From: Acidobacteria bacterium Ga0077522
GTDB lineage: Bacteria; Acidobacteriota; Vicinamibacteria; Vicinamibacterales; Vicinamibacteraceae
Reading direction: 5' to 3'
NCBI GenBank assembly: GCA_001464065.1
Contig: LNDN01000096.1
Span: 1-32,088 of the forward strand
Length of the DNA stretch: 32,088 nucleotides
Part shown: one piece after another, positions 1-9,171 of the stretch
Layout of the letters: the number at the start of each line of letters is the position of its first letter
How positions within the stretch are numbered: the stretch's first letter is position 1
Position numbers and translations under genes: made by a program
Notes under the pieces: generated by a model
Database searches by the model: none
Told to the model about the DNA's origin: nothing
The model's input: the letters and a program-made list of their open reading frames with translations, nothing else

Positions 1-4
1 AGGT

Positions 5-964
5 TCATTCGTAGCGAATCCGCGGGTCGGCCAGCCCGTAGGCCAGGTCGGTCAGCAGGTTGACGGCGACGTAGGTGACGGCGATGAGCAGGATGCACCC
101 CTGCACCATCGGGTAGTCGCGGAACTGGATCGACTGGATCAGCAGGCGTCCCAGCCCCGGCCACGCGAAGATCGTCTCGGTGATGATCGTGCCGGTCAGG
201 ACCGCGCCGAACTGCAGACCGACGATCGTGATGATGGGAATCAGCCCGTTGCGCAGCGCATGGCGCAGCACCGTGCGACGTCGCGACAGCCCGCGCGATC
301 GCGCCGCCCGCACGTACAGCTCCTTCAGTTCCTCGACCAGACTGGCGCGCGTCATCCGGGCCAGAATCGCCGCCAGCGCGAGCCCGAGCGTCGTCGCCGG
401 CAGCACGAGGTATTCGGGTGGCACCCGCGGAATCGACCCGATCAACATCTCGGTGGAGGGACCGCGCCCGGAGATCGGCAGCCATCCGAGGTGGACGCCG
501 AACAGCAGCGCCAGCAGCGGGCCCAGCCAGAAATTGGGCATCGAGACGCCGACCAGCGCCAGCGCCATCGCCAGGTTGTCCACCCAGGTGTTGGCCCGGA
601 CCGCGGCGATGATGCCGAGGGGCACGGCGACCAGCAGGGCCACCACCATGGCCGTGACCGCGAGCAGCGCCGTGGCGCCCAGCTTCTCCGACAGCTCGGT
701 GGTGACCGGCCGGCCCGTGCGCAGCGACAGTCCGAGGTGCCCGCGCGCCGCGTCGGCCAGGAAGCGGGCGTACTGCGTCGGTAGCGGGTCGTCGAGCCCG
801 AGCCGGGCCCGCAACGCCGCGACGTCGGCCGGTGTCGCCGCCTCCCCGAGCATCGAGACGGCGGGATCACCCGGCACGAGGTGGATCAGCGTGAAGACGA
901 GCGTCGCCACCCCCAGCAGCACGGGGATCGTGAGCAGCAGACGCCGGGTCAGGAAGCGCAGCAT
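5..964 (-). CDS. Oligopeptide/dipeptide-type ABC transporter permease (DppB/OppB family)
   Basis: Inner-membrane permease subunit of a peptide or nickel type ABC importer, 319 aa, a normal length for DppB/OppB. The N-terminus (MLRFLTRRLLLTIPVLLGVA) is the typical first membrane segment of this family, followed by the short motif HLVPGDPA. A large periplasmic loop (about residues 35-95) precedes five further hydrophobic segments. The cytoplasmic EAA loop that contacts the ATPase is visible near residues 215-250 (YVRAARSRGLSRRRTVLRHA, then RNGLIP). The stop codon lies at the window edge, so partner genes (DppC-like permease, ATPases, binding protein) may lie outside. The sigma-54 activator upstream is only 9 nt away on the same strand, so co-transcription is plausible. 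The substrate cannot be told from sequence. Confidence 0.93.
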   Translation of the reverse strand: MLRFLTRRLLLTIPVLLGVATLVFTLIHLVPGDPAVSMLGEAATPADVAALRARLGLDDPLPTQYARFLADAARGHLGLSLRTGRPVTTELSEKLGATALLAVTAMVVALLVAVPLGIIAAVRANTWVDNLAMALALVGVSMPNFWLGPLLALLFGVHLGWLPISGRGPSTEMLIGSIPRVPPEYLVLPATTLGLALAAILARMTRASLVEELKELYVRAARSRGLSRRRTVLRHALRNGLIPIITIVGLQFGAVLTGTIITETIFAWPGLGRLLIQSIQFRDYPMVQGCILLIAVTYVAVNLLTDLAYGLADPRIRYE

Positions 965-973
965 GGACGGCCG

Positions 974-3118
974 CTATGGTAGTCGAGTGCTGGCGGTCTC
1001 TTCGTCGAGGCCGAGGCGCCGCACCAGCTTGCTCAGCCCCTGCCGCGTCAACCCGAGGTCGCGCGCGGCCTGCGAGGGCCGGCCGCCGGCCCGGCTCAGC
1101 GCGTCGCGCACGAACGTCGCCTCGAACTCGCGGCGGGCGGCGTCCAGCCCCGTGCGGACCAGATAGGGCATGGCGGTCTCCAGTCGCCGCACGTCCGGCG
1201 GCAGGTCGTCGACGCGGACCCGCCCACGCGGCGCCACGCGCACCGCGAGGGCGGCCAGCGTGTTCTGCAGTTGCCGCACATTGCCTGGCCAGTCGTACCG
1301 CATCAGCGCCTCGAGCACGCGCCCTTCGAGCCGGGCCCGGCTGCCGACACGCGCCGTGCAGTCCTGCCAGAAGTGACGCGCCAGCATCGGGATGTCCTCG
1401 CGACGCTCACGCAAGGCGGGCATCCGGACGCGGACGACGTCGAGGCGGTAGAAGAGGTCGGCGCGGAAGGTGCCGCGGCGGACGGCCTCTTCGAGCGAGA
1501 CGTTGGTCGCGGCGATGATCCGCACGTCGACGCGGCGGGCCTGGTTCTCGCCGACGCGACGCACCTCGCCATCCTGCAAGACCCGGAGCAGCTTGGCCTG
1601 CGCACGGCCGCCGAGCTCACCCACTTCGTCCAGGAACAGCGTGCCGCCATCGGCCTCGTCGAACAGCCCGGCCCGGTCGGTGGCCGCGCCCGTGAAGGCC
1701 CCGCGCACATGGCCGAACAACTCGGATTCCAGCAGTTCGTCAGGCAGGGCGGCGCAGTTGATGGCCGCACAGCGCCGGTGGCGACGCTGCCCGAGGGCGT
1801 GGATCGCCCGCGCGGCCAGTTCCTTGCCGCACCCGCTCTCCCCGCGCACCAGCACGGGGAACGGGGCGCGCGCCGCCAGCGCGATCTGCGTGCGGACGTC
1901 GCGCATCACCGTGCTGTCGCCCACCAGGGTCTGCTCGAGCCCGGGCGCCGCCACCACTGCGGGCGGCAACGGTCGCACGTGACTCGCGACGAGCCGTGCG
2001 AACACGGGCAGCAGCGCCTGCCGGGGCTGGGCCGCGTCGCGTGTCGGCCAGCGCGCGCACACGAACAGCCAGCCGCCTGCCTCCAGCGCCTGCTTCCCGA
2101 CGGCATGCCAGCCGAACGTCGAGGCCACGGCCTCGGGGGCGTCGGCGTGGCAGAGCGGGCGCCACGCCTGCAGGGAATCGCCCGGCGGGCCGTCGCTGGC
2201 CATGAGGCGGGCGTCTCCGCCCTGGGCCACGAGGATCGCTGCGTGGTCGGCCTGGGTGTGATGCCGCACCGAACGGCAGGCCGTGGCGAGCGCCTCCTCG
2301 TCGCGAGTGGCCTCCTCGAGCAGCGCGGTGACGTCGAGCAGTTCGTGATGGGTCATGCGAGTGCGATCTCCGTGATGCGGCGGAATCCAGGTGAAGGCAG
2401 GACAGATCGGGGCGGCAGGCAGTGCACGCCAGGCGCGCCGGACATGCCGGACGCGCGCCATCGCCCCCGCGGTCGTCGCGGGCCAGACGGCAGGCAGGGG
2501 GCAGGCCCGTGGCACAGCCGGGGCCGCCCAGGCTGGCGGCAGTCCACGCAGAAGGGCGAGGCCCGCAACACGCCCGCCGCGCTGCAGCCAGGCCTCCAGC
2601 AGCGGCGCCCCGGACGGCGGCAGCGCGGTGGCGGGCAGGCCGACCATCAGCGGAGGCCACTCGTGGACCGGCAGGGCCGCCTGGAACACGTAAGGGAGGC
2701 ACGACAGGTGCAGGGGCACCAGCCCCGCGGCACGGGCGCCCGCCGCGAGTCGGCACCAGGCACGCGGGCCGTCCGTACGGGTGACGCCGACGTCCCCGTC
2801 GCTCTCGGCCACCGGCACCGGCCCGGAGTCCTTCTGCCACTCGGCAGCCGGGGTCGCCACATGGACGAGTCGTTCGGTCCAGCGTCCCAGCCAGTCGATG
2901 GTCAGCCAGCCATCGACGACCGCGCGGTCTGGCAGGTCGGGGACGGCCTCCGGCCCGGGCGCCGGAGGCCGCCACGCGGGCGCCGACGTCGACGCCACGA
3001 CGCGCGACGCGATCTCGGCGCGGCTCCCGGTCGCCAGGTCGAGCAGCCCCGAAGGGGTCTCGATCAGGCGGCCCGCGCGGAGGGCCCCGACGGGTGTGTA
3101 CGGCTCGGGCCTCGACAT
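974..3118 (-). CDS. Sigma-54-dependent Fis-family transcriptional activator with an unrecognised N-terminal region
   Basis: A 714-aa enhancer-binding protein that would activate RNA polymerase carrying sigma-54. The AAA+ domain spans about residues 395-630: Walker A GESGCGKE (426-433), a canonical GAFTGA sigma-54 contact loop (near 472), Walker B LFLDEVGE, and RERREDIP with [11 protein letters not shown] Fis-type helix-turn-helix closes the protein ([20 protein letters not shown]). Residues about 260-390 look like a GAF-type sensor. Residues 1-250 are Ala/Pro/Arg-rich and I do not recognise them; no receiver domain is present, so control is probably by ligand rather than phosphorylation. It lies 9 nt upstream of the ABC permease gene and is divergent from aroC. 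No strong Shine-Dalgarno precedes the chosen ATG. Confidence 0.9.
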   Translation of the reverse strand: MSRPEPYTPVGALRAGRLIETPSGLLDLATGSRAEIASRVVASTSAPAWRPPAPGPEAVPDLPDRAVVDGWLTIDWLGRWTERLVHVATPAAEWQKDSGPVPVAESDGDVGVTRTDGPRAWCRLAAGARAAGLVPLHLSCLPYVFQAALPVHEWPPLMVGLPATALPPSGAPLLEAWLQRGGRVAGLALLRGLPPAWAAPAVPRACPLPAVWPATTAGAMARVRHVRRAWRALPAAPICPAFTWIPPHHGDRTRMTHHELLDVTALLEEATRDEEALATACRSVRHHTQADHAAILVAQGGDARLMASDGPPGDSLQAWRPLCHADAPEAVASTFGWHAVGKQALEAGGWLFVCARWPTRDAAQPRQALLPVFARLVASHVRPLPPAVVAAPGLEQTLVGDSTVMRDVRTQIALAARAPFPVLVRGESGCGKELAARAIHALGQRRHRRCAAINCAALPDELLESELFGHVRGAFTGAATDRAGLFDEADGGTLFLDEVGELGGRAQAKLLRVLQDGEVRRVGENQARRVDVRIIAATNVSLEEAVRRGTFRADLFYRLDVVRVRMPALRERREDIPMLARHFWQDCTARVGSRARLEGRVLEALMRYDWPGNVRQLQNTLAALAVRVAPRGRVRVDDLPPDVRRLETAMPYLVRTGLDAARREFEATFVRDALSRAGGRPSQAARDLGLTRQGLSKLVRRLGLDEETASTRLP

Positions 3119-3279
3119 GCGCGGAGCCTGAGCAAGGCGCTCGCCAGGTCCGCATCCCCGCGAAACCCCGCAAATGGTCGCCGCGACCAGTCGAGGCGTG
3201 CGAAATCTGCGACCCGCCCGCCATGCGCAGGCGGCAGGAACTTCGTCCTCGGCGCGCGGGCTCGCCGCGCCTGCGCGTG

Positions 3280-3285
3280 TAGAAT
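3280..3285 (+). promoter_or_regulatory. Putative -10 box of aroC (TAGAAT)
   Basis: TAGAAT lies 9 nt before the aroC ATG. A start site 6-8 nt downstream of this hexamer would fall at or next to the start codon, so the transcript would be almost leaderless. I see no good -35 hexamer and no Shine-Dalgarno. Confidence 0.4.
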
Positions 3286-3294
3286 CGTGGGTTG

Positions 3295-4515
3295 ATGCTG
3301 CGATTTCTCACGGCAGGTGAATCCCACGGTCAGGCACTGGTCGCAATGGTGGAGGGGCTCCCCGCAGGCCTCCCCGTCGATCAGGACGCCCTCGCCCGCG
3401 ACCTTCGTCGTCGTCAACTCGGCTACGGGCGGGGGCGGCGGATGCAAATCGAGACCGACACGGCCGAGATCCTGAGTGGGGTCCGCAAGGGCCACACCCT
3501 CGGCAGTCCGGTCGCGATGCTGATTCGCAATCGCGACTGGAAGAACTGGCAGCAGACGATGCATGTGGGGTCGGAGGCGCCGGCCGATGCCACCGGCGCC
3601 AGGCGCGCCCCGGTGACGCGTCCGCGACCGGGCCACGCCGATCTCGCCGGGGCCCTGAAGTACGACCGCGAGGACATGCGGGACATCCTCGAGCGCGCCA
3701 GTGCCCGGGAGACCGCGGCGCGCGTCGCCGCCGGGGCGCTGGCCCGCCAGTTCCTGGCCGCGCTCGACATCCACATCGTCAGCCACGTCTTCACGCTCGG
3801 ACCGGTCAGTGTGCCCGACCCGCTGGCGGTGACGTACGACCAGATCGCGGCGATCGACGACGACGCGGCCCTGCACTGCGTGGATGAGGCGCTGCAGCAG
3901 CAGATGATCGAGGCCATCGACGCCGCACGGGCCGCTGGCGACACGCTCGGCGGAGCCTTCGAAGTCGTCGTGCGCGGCCTCCCGCCGGGCCTCGGCTCCT
4001 ACGTCCAGTGGGACCGCAAGCTCGATGGCCGACTGGCCCAGGCCGTGATGTCCATTCCAGCCATCAAGGCCGTGGGGATCGGCAAGGGGGTCGGCGTGGC
4101 CAGCGTGCCGGGCTCGCAGGTGCACGACGAGATCGTGCTGCCGGCCGGCGACGACGAGTCGCGGGCGATGGGTGTGGCGCGTCCGACCAACCGCGCCGGC
4201 GGGCTCGAGGGCGGCGTCACCAATGGCGAAGACCTTCGCCTGAGCGGCTACATGAAGCCGATCTCGACGCTGATGAAGCCCCTCCGCTCGGTCGACCTGC
4301 AGACGATGCAGGAGTCGCCCGCGGCGATTGAACGCAGCGACGTGTGTGCGGTGCCGGCGGCGGCCGTCGTGGCCGAGGCCATGGTGGCATTCGTGCTGGC
4401 CGACGCCGTGCTCGAACGCTTCGGCGCCGACACCCTCGACGACATCCGCGCCGCCATGCAGCGCGCCGACGCCCGCGTGCAGCAACGCTTTCATCCTGCA
4501 CCGGCCGGCGCGTGA
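3295..4515 (+). CDS. aroC: Chorismate synthase
   Basis: Catalyses the last shikimate-pathway step, conversion of 5-enolpyruvylshikimate 3-phosphate to chorismate, using reduced FMN. The 406-aa length fits the longer AroC type with an internal insertion. Visible signatures are [18 protein letters not shown] near the N-terminus, [15 protein letters not shown], the stretch [15 protein letters not shown], and [14 protein letters not shown] followed by MKPISTL in the C-terminal half. A TTG sits one codon upstream (3292), but ATG at 3295 is the natural start. It is the first gene of a long plus-strand run; def begins 4 nt after the stop. A TAGAAT box lies immediately upstream. Confidence 0.97.
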   Translation: MLRFLTAGESHGQALVAMVEGLPAGLPVDQDALARDLRRRQLGYGRGRRMQIETDTAEILSGVRKGHTLGSPVAMLIRNRDWKNWQQTMHVGSEAPADATGARRAPVTRPRPGHADLAGALKYDREDMRDILERASARETAARVAAGALARQFLAALDIHIVSHVFTLGPVSVPDPLAVTYDQIAAIDDDAALHCVDEALQQQMIEAIDAARAAGDTLGGAFEVVVRGLPPGLGSYVQWDRKLDGRLAQAVMSIPAIKAVGIGKGVGVASVPGSQVHDEIVLPAGDDESRAMGVARPTNRAGGLEGGVTNGEDLRLSGYMKPISTLMKPLRSVDLQTMQESPAAIERSDVCAVPAAAVVAEAMVAFVLADAVLERFGADTLDDIRAAMQRADARVQQRFHPAPAGA

Positions 4516-4519
4516 CGCC

Positions 4520-5029
4520 ATGCGTCGGCCGATCCTCCGTTACGGCGATCCGCTCCTGCATCAGAAGGCCGCTCCGGTCGCGGCCATCACGCCGGCGATC
4601 GATGGCCTCATCGAGGACATGCGCGAGACGATGCACGTGGCGGCCGGCGTCGGGCTCGCGGCGCCCCAGATTGGCGAATCGTTGCAGGTGTGTCTGGTCG
4701 ACCTCTCTGCCGGTCGTCGGCCCGACCAGTTGCTCGTCCTCATCAACCCGGACGTCGTCGAGCGCGACGGCATGCAGTTGAAGGAAGAGGGCTGTCTGAG
4801 CCTGCCGGGCATCGAAGCGACGGTGCCGCGCCCCTGGCGCCTCACCGTGCGGGCCCTCGATCGCGACGGCGATCTGCGGGAGATTCGCGCCGAGGGTCTG
4901 CTCGCCCGCGCCATCCAGCACGAGGTCGATCATCTCAACGGCATCCTGTTCCTCGACCGCCTCCGCCCCGTCTACCGCTGGGCGATCACCCGACGCATCT
5001 CCCGCCTGCGGCGTGCGGGCAAGTGGTAA
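4520..5029 (+). CDS. def: Peptide deformylase
   Basis: Metallo-hydrolase that removes the N-formyl group from nascent proteins. All three family motifs are present: GVGLAAPQIG (43-52), EGCLSLPG (from 90, metal ligand Cys92) and HEVDH (134-138, metal ligands His134 and His138, catalytic Glu135). At 169 aa the length is normal. The frame stays open well upstream inside aroC, but the ATG at 4520 gives the expected N-terminus (MRRPILRYGDPLL). It follows aroC by 4 nt and precedes fmt by 15 nt; the def-fmt pairing is conserved because the two enzymes add and remove formyl groups. Confidence 0.97.
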   Translation: MRRPILRYGDPLLHQKAAPVAAITPAIDGLIEDMRETMHVAAGVGLAAPQIGESLQVCLVDLSAGRRPDQLLVLINPDVVERDGMQLKEEGCLSLPGIEATVPRPWRLTVRALDRDGDLREIRAEGLLARAIQHEVDHLNGILFLDRLRPVYRWAITRRISRLRRAGKW

Positions 5030-5044
5030 GGCGCTGACGTCCTG

Positions 5045-5998
5045 ATGCCCCTGCGAATCGCGTTCTTCGGGACCCCGGCCTTCGCCGTGCCGACGCTCGA
5101 TGCCCTGCTGGCCTCCGACCACGAGGTGGTGGGCGTGGTCACGCAGCCGGATCGTCCGCGCGGGCGCGGGCAGCAGGTGTCCGACTCCCCCGTCAAGGCG
5201 CGGGCCCGCATCGCCGGCGTCCCGATCCTCCAGCCGACGCGGTTGAAGGATCCGGCCTTTCTCGAGGCGTTCGGCGCCTGGCGCGCCGACCTCGGGGTCG
5301 TCGCCGCCTACGGGCGCCTCCTGCCGCAGGTGCTGCTGGACCTCCCGCCGCGAGGCCTGATCAACGTCCATGCCTCGCTCCTGCCGGCGTGGCGCGGCGC
5401 CTCGCCGATCCAGCGGGCAGTGTTGCACGGGGATGCGGTGAGTGGCGTGACGATCATGCGCGTGATGCTGGCGCTGGACGCCGGTGCCATGCTCGCGCGT
5501 GCCGAGGTGCCCATTGCCGCCGACGACACCACCGGCACCCTCGAGGCGCGTCTGGCGGTGGTCGGGGCGTCGCTGCTGCGGGACGTCGTGGACCGACTGG
5601 GGCGCGGCGAGACGGTGGACGAGGTGCCGCAGGACGACAGCCTGGCCACCCTCGCCCCGAAGATCGAGAAGCAGGAAGGCCTCATCGACTGGAGCCGCCC
5701 GGCGCCGGCGCTGGACTGCCACGTCCGCGGCATGCAGCCGTGGCCCGGCGCCTTCACCTTCGTCGACGGGCAGCGTCTGGTCGTGCGGGAGGCCCGCGTG
5801 GACGACCGGCCGGCGGGCGACACGCCGCCTGGCGGACTGGTAGCGCTCGACGATGATGCGATCGTGCTCGCTTGCGGTGAGGGCACCACGCTGCGGGTGG
5901 TGCGCGTGCAGCCCGAGGGCAAGCGCGTCATGACGGCACGGGAGTGGCGGCTCGGGCGCCGCAGCGAGGCGCCCCTGCGTGCCGGCATGCCGTCATGA
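5045..5998 (+). CDS. fmt: Methionyl-tRNA formyltransferase
   Basis: Formylates initiator Met-tRNA with 10-formyltetrahydrofolate. The 317-aa protein opens with the Rossmann-like strand RIAFFGTPAFAVPTL. It carries the folate/catalytic motif NVHASLLPAWRGASPIQ, with catalytic Asn107, His109 and Asp145 lining up with the known E. coli residues 106, 108 and 144. A C-terminal OB-like tRNA-binding domain follows about residue 210 (PWPGAFTFVDG). The stop codon overlaps the rsmB start in ATGA, indicating translational coupling. Confidence 0.97.
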   Translation: MPLRIAFFGTPAFAVPTLDALLASDHEVVGVVTQPDRPRGRGQQVSDSPVKARARIAGVPILQPTRLKDPAFLEAFGAWRADLGVVAAYGRLLPQVLLDLPPRGLINVHASLLPAWRGASPIQRAVLHGDAVSGVTIMRVMLALDAGAMLARAEVPIAADDTTGTLEARLAVVGASLLRDVVDRLGRGETVDEVPQDDSLATLAPKIEKQEGLIDWSRPAPALDCHVRGMQPWPGAFTFVDGQRLVVREARVDDRPAGDTPPGGLVALDDDAIVLACGEGTTLRVVRVQPEGKRVMTAREWRLGRRSEAPLRAGMPS

Positions 5999-7359
5999 TT
6001 GCGCCGGCCCGGCGCGCGGCCACCGAGGTCCTCGTCGCCATCGACGCCGGCCGCTGGGACCTGCCGGCCGCACTGGCGCAGGTCCACGGGTCGCTCGCGG
6101 ACCCACGCGATCGTGCCCTGCTGACGGACCTGGCCACGGGCGTCCAGCGCTGGCGCCTCGCCCTGGACTTCGTCATCCATGCGCTGACGCGCCGGCAGCC
6201 CACCGACCTCGACCCCGACGTCCGCGCCACGCTGCGTCTCGGCCTGTACCAGCTGCAGCACGCCACCCGCATCCCGGCATCGGCCGTCGTCAACGACGCC
6301 GTCGAGATCGTCAAGCGTGGCCCGACGCGGAGCGCGGCCGGGATGGTCAATGCGGTCCTCCGACGCGTGGTGCGCGACGGCTTCCCGCCGATGCCGGAGG
6401 CGCCGCGCGTGCCGGTCGACGACCCACGGTGGCGGGCACAGGCCGTCGCCTGGCTGGCCGTGTCTCACTCGCACCCGGCCTGGCTGGTCGAGCGGTGGCT
6501 GGATCGGTTCGGTGTCGAGGCCGTCGAGGCCTGGGTGCGCTACGACAACACGCCGGCCGAGGTCACGCTGTGGCCGCTGCCCGGCGGACCGGACGCGACA
6601 CCGCTGCCGGTGGAGGGCACGCCGACGCCCTACGTCCCCGGTGGCGTCGTGCTCGCGAGCGGGCGCGACGCGCTCGCCCTGCTCAAGGACGGCGCGGCCT
6701 ACGCGCAGGACGAAGCGTCGGCCGCGGTCGGGGTCGTCGCGGGTGTCGTGGCGCGCGGGCGGGTCCTGGATGCCTGCGCGGCGCCCGGGGGCAAGACGCT
6801 GGCCATGCGGCCCTACCTGCCGCCGGGGGCGATCCCGATCGCCAACGACGTCCGCGCCCGCCGCGTCGCCCTGCTGGCGGCGACGCTGGCGCGGGCGGGC
6901 GGACGACGTCCCCCCGTGCTGCGGAGCGATGCCCGTCATCTGCCGTTCGCCGGGACGATCGACACCCTGCTGGTCGACGCGCCCTGTTCAGGGCTGGGCA
7001 CGCTGCGGCGCGAGCCCGACGTGCGATGGCGACGAACGCTGGCCGATCTGCCCGGCCTGGTCGAGTTGCAGCGGAGTCTGGTCGAGGACGGACTGCGGGC
7101 CCTCGCGCCCGGCGGGCGGCTGATTTACGCCACGTGTTCGAGTGAACCCGAGGAGAACGAGGATCTGGTGGCCGACGTCCTGCGGACCCACCCCACGCTG
7201 CGCCGGGTCGACCTCCGTCAGGCCGCGCTGCCCTCGTCCATGGCGCCGCTGCTCACGGAGGACGGCGCCCTTCGCTCCTGGCCGCACGTCCACGGGCTCG
7301 ATGCCTTCTTCGCGGCCGTGCTCGAAACGCCGGCGCAGGCCTGTGGGATCATGCGGTGA
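5995..7359 (+). CDS. rsmB: 16S rRNA (cytosine-967-C5)-methyltransferase
   Basis: SAM-dependent m5C methyltransferase acting on 16S rRNA, 454 aa. An N-terminal NusB-like RNA-binding domain (about 1-140) precedes the RsmB/NOP2 methyltransferase domain. The SAM-binding motif is DACAAPGGKT. Two active-site cysteines are visible: Cys331 in DAPCSGLGTLRREPD and Cys381 in YATCSSEPEENE. The frame remains open 51 nt further upstream, but ATG at 5995 overlaps the fmt stop as ATGA and gives a family-like N-terminus, so I chose it. The stop overlaps the next start by 1 nt (TGATG). Confidence 0.96.
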   Translation: MIAPARRAATEVLVAIDAGRWDLPAALAQVHGSLADPRDRALLTDLATGVQRWRLALDFVIHALTRRQPTDLDPDVRATLRLGLYQLQHATRIPASAVVNDAVEIVKRGPTRSAAGMVNAVLRRVVRDGFPPMPEAPRVPVDDPRWRAQAVAWLAVSHSHPAWLVERWLDRFGVEAVEAWVRYDNTPAEVTLWPLPGGPDATPLPVEGTPTPYVPGGVVLASGRDALALLKDGAAYAQDEASAAVGVVAGVVARGRVLDACAAPGGKTLAMRPYLPPGAIPIANDVRARRVALLAATLARAGGRRPPVLRSDARHLPFAGTIDTLLVDAPCSGLGTLRREPDVRWRRTLADLPGLVELQRSLVEDGLRALAPGGRLIYATCSSEPEENEDLVADVLRTHPTLRRVDLRQAALPSSMAPLLTEDGALRSWPHVHGLDAFFAAVLETPAQACGIMR

Positions 7360-8093
7360 TGGAAGCGCGGCGAGGGTTCACCGGCCGGGTGTGGGGCGCG
7401 GGCAAGCTGGTGATGCTGCTGGCGTTGCTGGGCATCACCTACGCCGTCTCGTTCGGCATGGCGATGCGCCTGGCGCTGCGCACGCGTGACGTCCGGGTGC
7501 CCGACCTGCGGGGCCGGACCGTCAATCAGGCCAGCACGTCCCTCACCGAGCTCGGCTTGCCGCTCAAGGTCGAGGAAGCTCGCCGGTCGGATCCCAAGGT
7601 GAAGGCCGGACTGATCCTCGCCCAGGACCCGGTGTCGGGCAGCACGGCCCGACGGCCCCGGAGCGTGAAGGTGTGGTTGAGCGCGGGCCCGACCGTGAGC
7701 CGCGTGCCGGCCGTGATGGGGCTGACCGAGCGCACCGCGCAGCTGCGTCTCGAGGGCGAAGGGATCGGCATCCGGGACCTCGCTGCCATCCGGTCGTCGG
7801 CCTTCCCCGCCGGCATCGTGGTCGCGCAGAATCCGGCCTCGGGCGCTGCCGCCGACACCGTGTCCCTGCTGGTCAACCGGGGCGAACGCGGCACGACGTA
7901 CGTGATGCCGGACCTCATCGGCGTCAATGCGCAACAGGCGGCCGAACTGCTGCGCGTGCGTGGCTTCCGCGTCGCGATGGTGGCCGAGCAACCCTACCCT
8001 GGCGTGCCCCCCGGCATCGTCTTGCGGCAGTCTCCGCTCGGCGGTTTCCAGATTGCCCCGGGCGACGCCATCTCCCTGGAGGTCAGCCGGTGA
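7359..8093 (+). CDS. Membrane-anchored triple-PASTA-domain protein (no kinase domain)
   Basis: A 244-aa protein with one N-terminal membrane segment (about 17-36) and three extracytoplasmic PASTA repeats (about 46-110, 114-174 and 180-244). Each repeat shows the VPDL/VPAV/MPDL opening and a QxPxxG or QsPlgG turn. PASTA domains bind peptidoglycan fragments or transpeptidases. Neither a Ser/Thr kinase nor a transpeptidase domain is present: only about 16 residues precede the membrane segment. ATG at 7359 overlaps the rsmB stop; GTG at 7356 is an alternative. It sits between rsmB and rpe, where Bacillus-type genomes carry the PASTA kinase PrkC. A cell-wall sensing or scaffolding role is inferred. 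Confidence 0.88.
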   Translation: MEARRGFTGRVWGAGKLVMLLALLGITYAVSFGMAMRLALRTRDVRVPDLRGRTVNQASTSLTELGLPLKVEEARRSDPKVKAGLILAQDPVSGSTARRPRSVKVWLSAGPTVSRVPAVMGLTERTAQLRLEGEGIGIRDLAAIRSSAFPAGIVVAQNPASGAAADTVSLLVNRGERGTTYVMPDLIGVNAQQAAELLRVRGFRVAMVAEQPYPGVPPGIVLRQSPLGGFQIAPGDAISLEVSR

Positions 8094-8773
8094 GCGTGCG
8101 GATTGCGCCGTCGATTCTGAGTGCCGACTTCGCCGCGCTCGGCCGGGATGTCGCCATGGTGGCCGCCGCCGGCGCCGACTGGATTCACGTCGATGTGATG
8201 GATGGCCGGTTCGTGCCCAACATCAGCATCGGGGTCCCGGTCGTGGCCGCCCTGGCGCGGGTGTCGCCGGTGCCGCTCGACGTCCACCTGATGATCGTCG
8301 AGCCCGAGACCTACGTCGACGCCTTCGTGCAGGCGGGGGCGGCGTCGGTGTCCGTCCACGTCGAGGCCACCGATCACCTGCATCGCCTCGTCCACCGGAT
8401 TCGCGAACTCGGGGCCAGACCGGGCGTGGCCATCAACCCGGCGACGCCGCTCGAGACGCTGACCGAGATCGCGGCCGACCTCGACATCGTCATCCTGATG
8501 TCGGTCAACCCGGGTTTCGGGGGGCAGGCGTTCATCGAGCGCAGCTACGACCGGCTCCGCCGCCTGCGGGATCTGCTCGACCGTCAGGGCAGTGCCGCCG
8601 TCATCACCGTGGACGGCGGGGTCGACCCGGCGCGGGCCGAGGCCGTGGTCGAGGCGGGCGGGGACGTGCTGGTGGCCGGCAACGCCGTCTTCGGCGCGGC
8701 AGACCCGACGGCGGCGATGGCGGCGCTCCGGGCGGCCGGGGCACGTGGCTGGCAGGCACGTGGCTCCCGATGA
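8090..8773 (+). CDS. rpe: Ribulose-phosphate 3-epimerase
   Basis: Interconverts D-ribulose 5-phosphate and D-xylulose 5-phosphate in the pentose phosphate pathway. The 227-aa TIM barrel shows the standard signatures: IAPSILSADFAALG, HVDVMDGRFVPNISIG, LDVHLMI, LMSVNPGFGGQAFI and VDGGV. Metal ligands fall in the HxDxMDG and HLM segments. Start is GTG at 8090, overlapping the PASTA gene stop in GTGA; the next in-frame GTG is two codons later but leaves an unusually short leader to the first strand. The end overlaps the thioesterase start in ATGA. Confidence 0.96.
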   Translation: MSVRIAPSILSADFAALGRDVAMVAAAGADWIHVDVMDGRFVPNISIGVPVVAALARVSPVPLDVHLMIVEPETYVDAFVQAGAASVSVHVEATDHLHRLVHRIRELGARPGVAINPATPLETLTEIAADLDIVILMSVNPGFGGQAFIERSYDRLRRLRDLLDRQGSAAVITVDGGVDPARAEAVVEAGGDVLVAGNAVFGAADPTAAMAALRAAGARGWQARGSR

Positions 8774-9171
8774 GCGAACTCGCGGGCACCGCCCGAATCC
8801 GGGTGCGCTATGCCGAAACCGACCAGATGGGCGTGGTCTATCACGGCAACTACTTCGCGTGGTTCGAGGTCGGGCGCGTCGAGTGGCTGCGACAGCTCGG
8901 CTGGAGCTACAAGGCGCTCGAAGAGGGCGGCGTCAGCCTGCCGGTGATCGAGGCCGCTTGCCAGTACCGGCACCCGGCGCGGTACGATGACGAGTTGGAG
9001 ATCCGGACGACGGGCCGCATGGCGAGTGGCGTGCGAGTCGAGTTCACCTACGCGCTGGTGCGCCTGGCCGATGGCCGGGAGCTGGCGACCGCCCGGACCA
9101 TGCACGTGCCGGTCACCCGTGACGGGCGTCCATGCCGCCTGCCGGTGGCGCTGAGGGAGATGTTGGCGTGA
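8770..9171 (+). CDS. Acyl-CoA thioesterase, YbgC/4-hydroxybenzoyl-CoA thioesterase hot-dog family
   Basis: A 133-aa hot-dog fold thioesterase. The family motif YAETDQMGVVYHGNYFAWFE contains the catalytic Asp18, followed by the helix GRVEWLRQLGWSY. It hydrolyses acyl-CoA or acyl-ACP; the substrate cannot be read from sequence. In proteobacteria YbgC sits beside tol-pal envelope genes. Here two genes further along is bamD, so an envelope-lipid role is plausible. It overlaps rpe upstream (ATGA) and the epimerase downstream (GTGA) by 4 nt each. Confidence 0.93.
   Translation: MSELAGTARIRVRYAETDQMGVVYHGNYFAWFEVGRVEWLRQLGWSYKALEEGGVSLPVIEAACQYRHPARYDDELEIRTTGRMASGVRVEFTYALVRLADGRELATARTMHVPVTRDGRPCRLPVALREMLA

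Noticed and set aside
1270-3295. A 674-codon plus-strand open frame opposite the sigma-54 activator
   Set aside because: The minus strand encodes Walker A, GAFTGA and HTH motifs in order; the plus-strand product has no recognisable domain.
3064-4521. A 485-codon minus-strand open frame opposite aroC
   Set aside because: aroC on the plus strand has complete family signatures; the antisense product is low-complexity and has none.
4217-6939. Two long minus-strand open frames opposite def, fmt and rsmB
   Set aside because: They mirror the codon structure of well-identified plus-strand genes and encode Arg/Gly/His-rich sequence with no motif.
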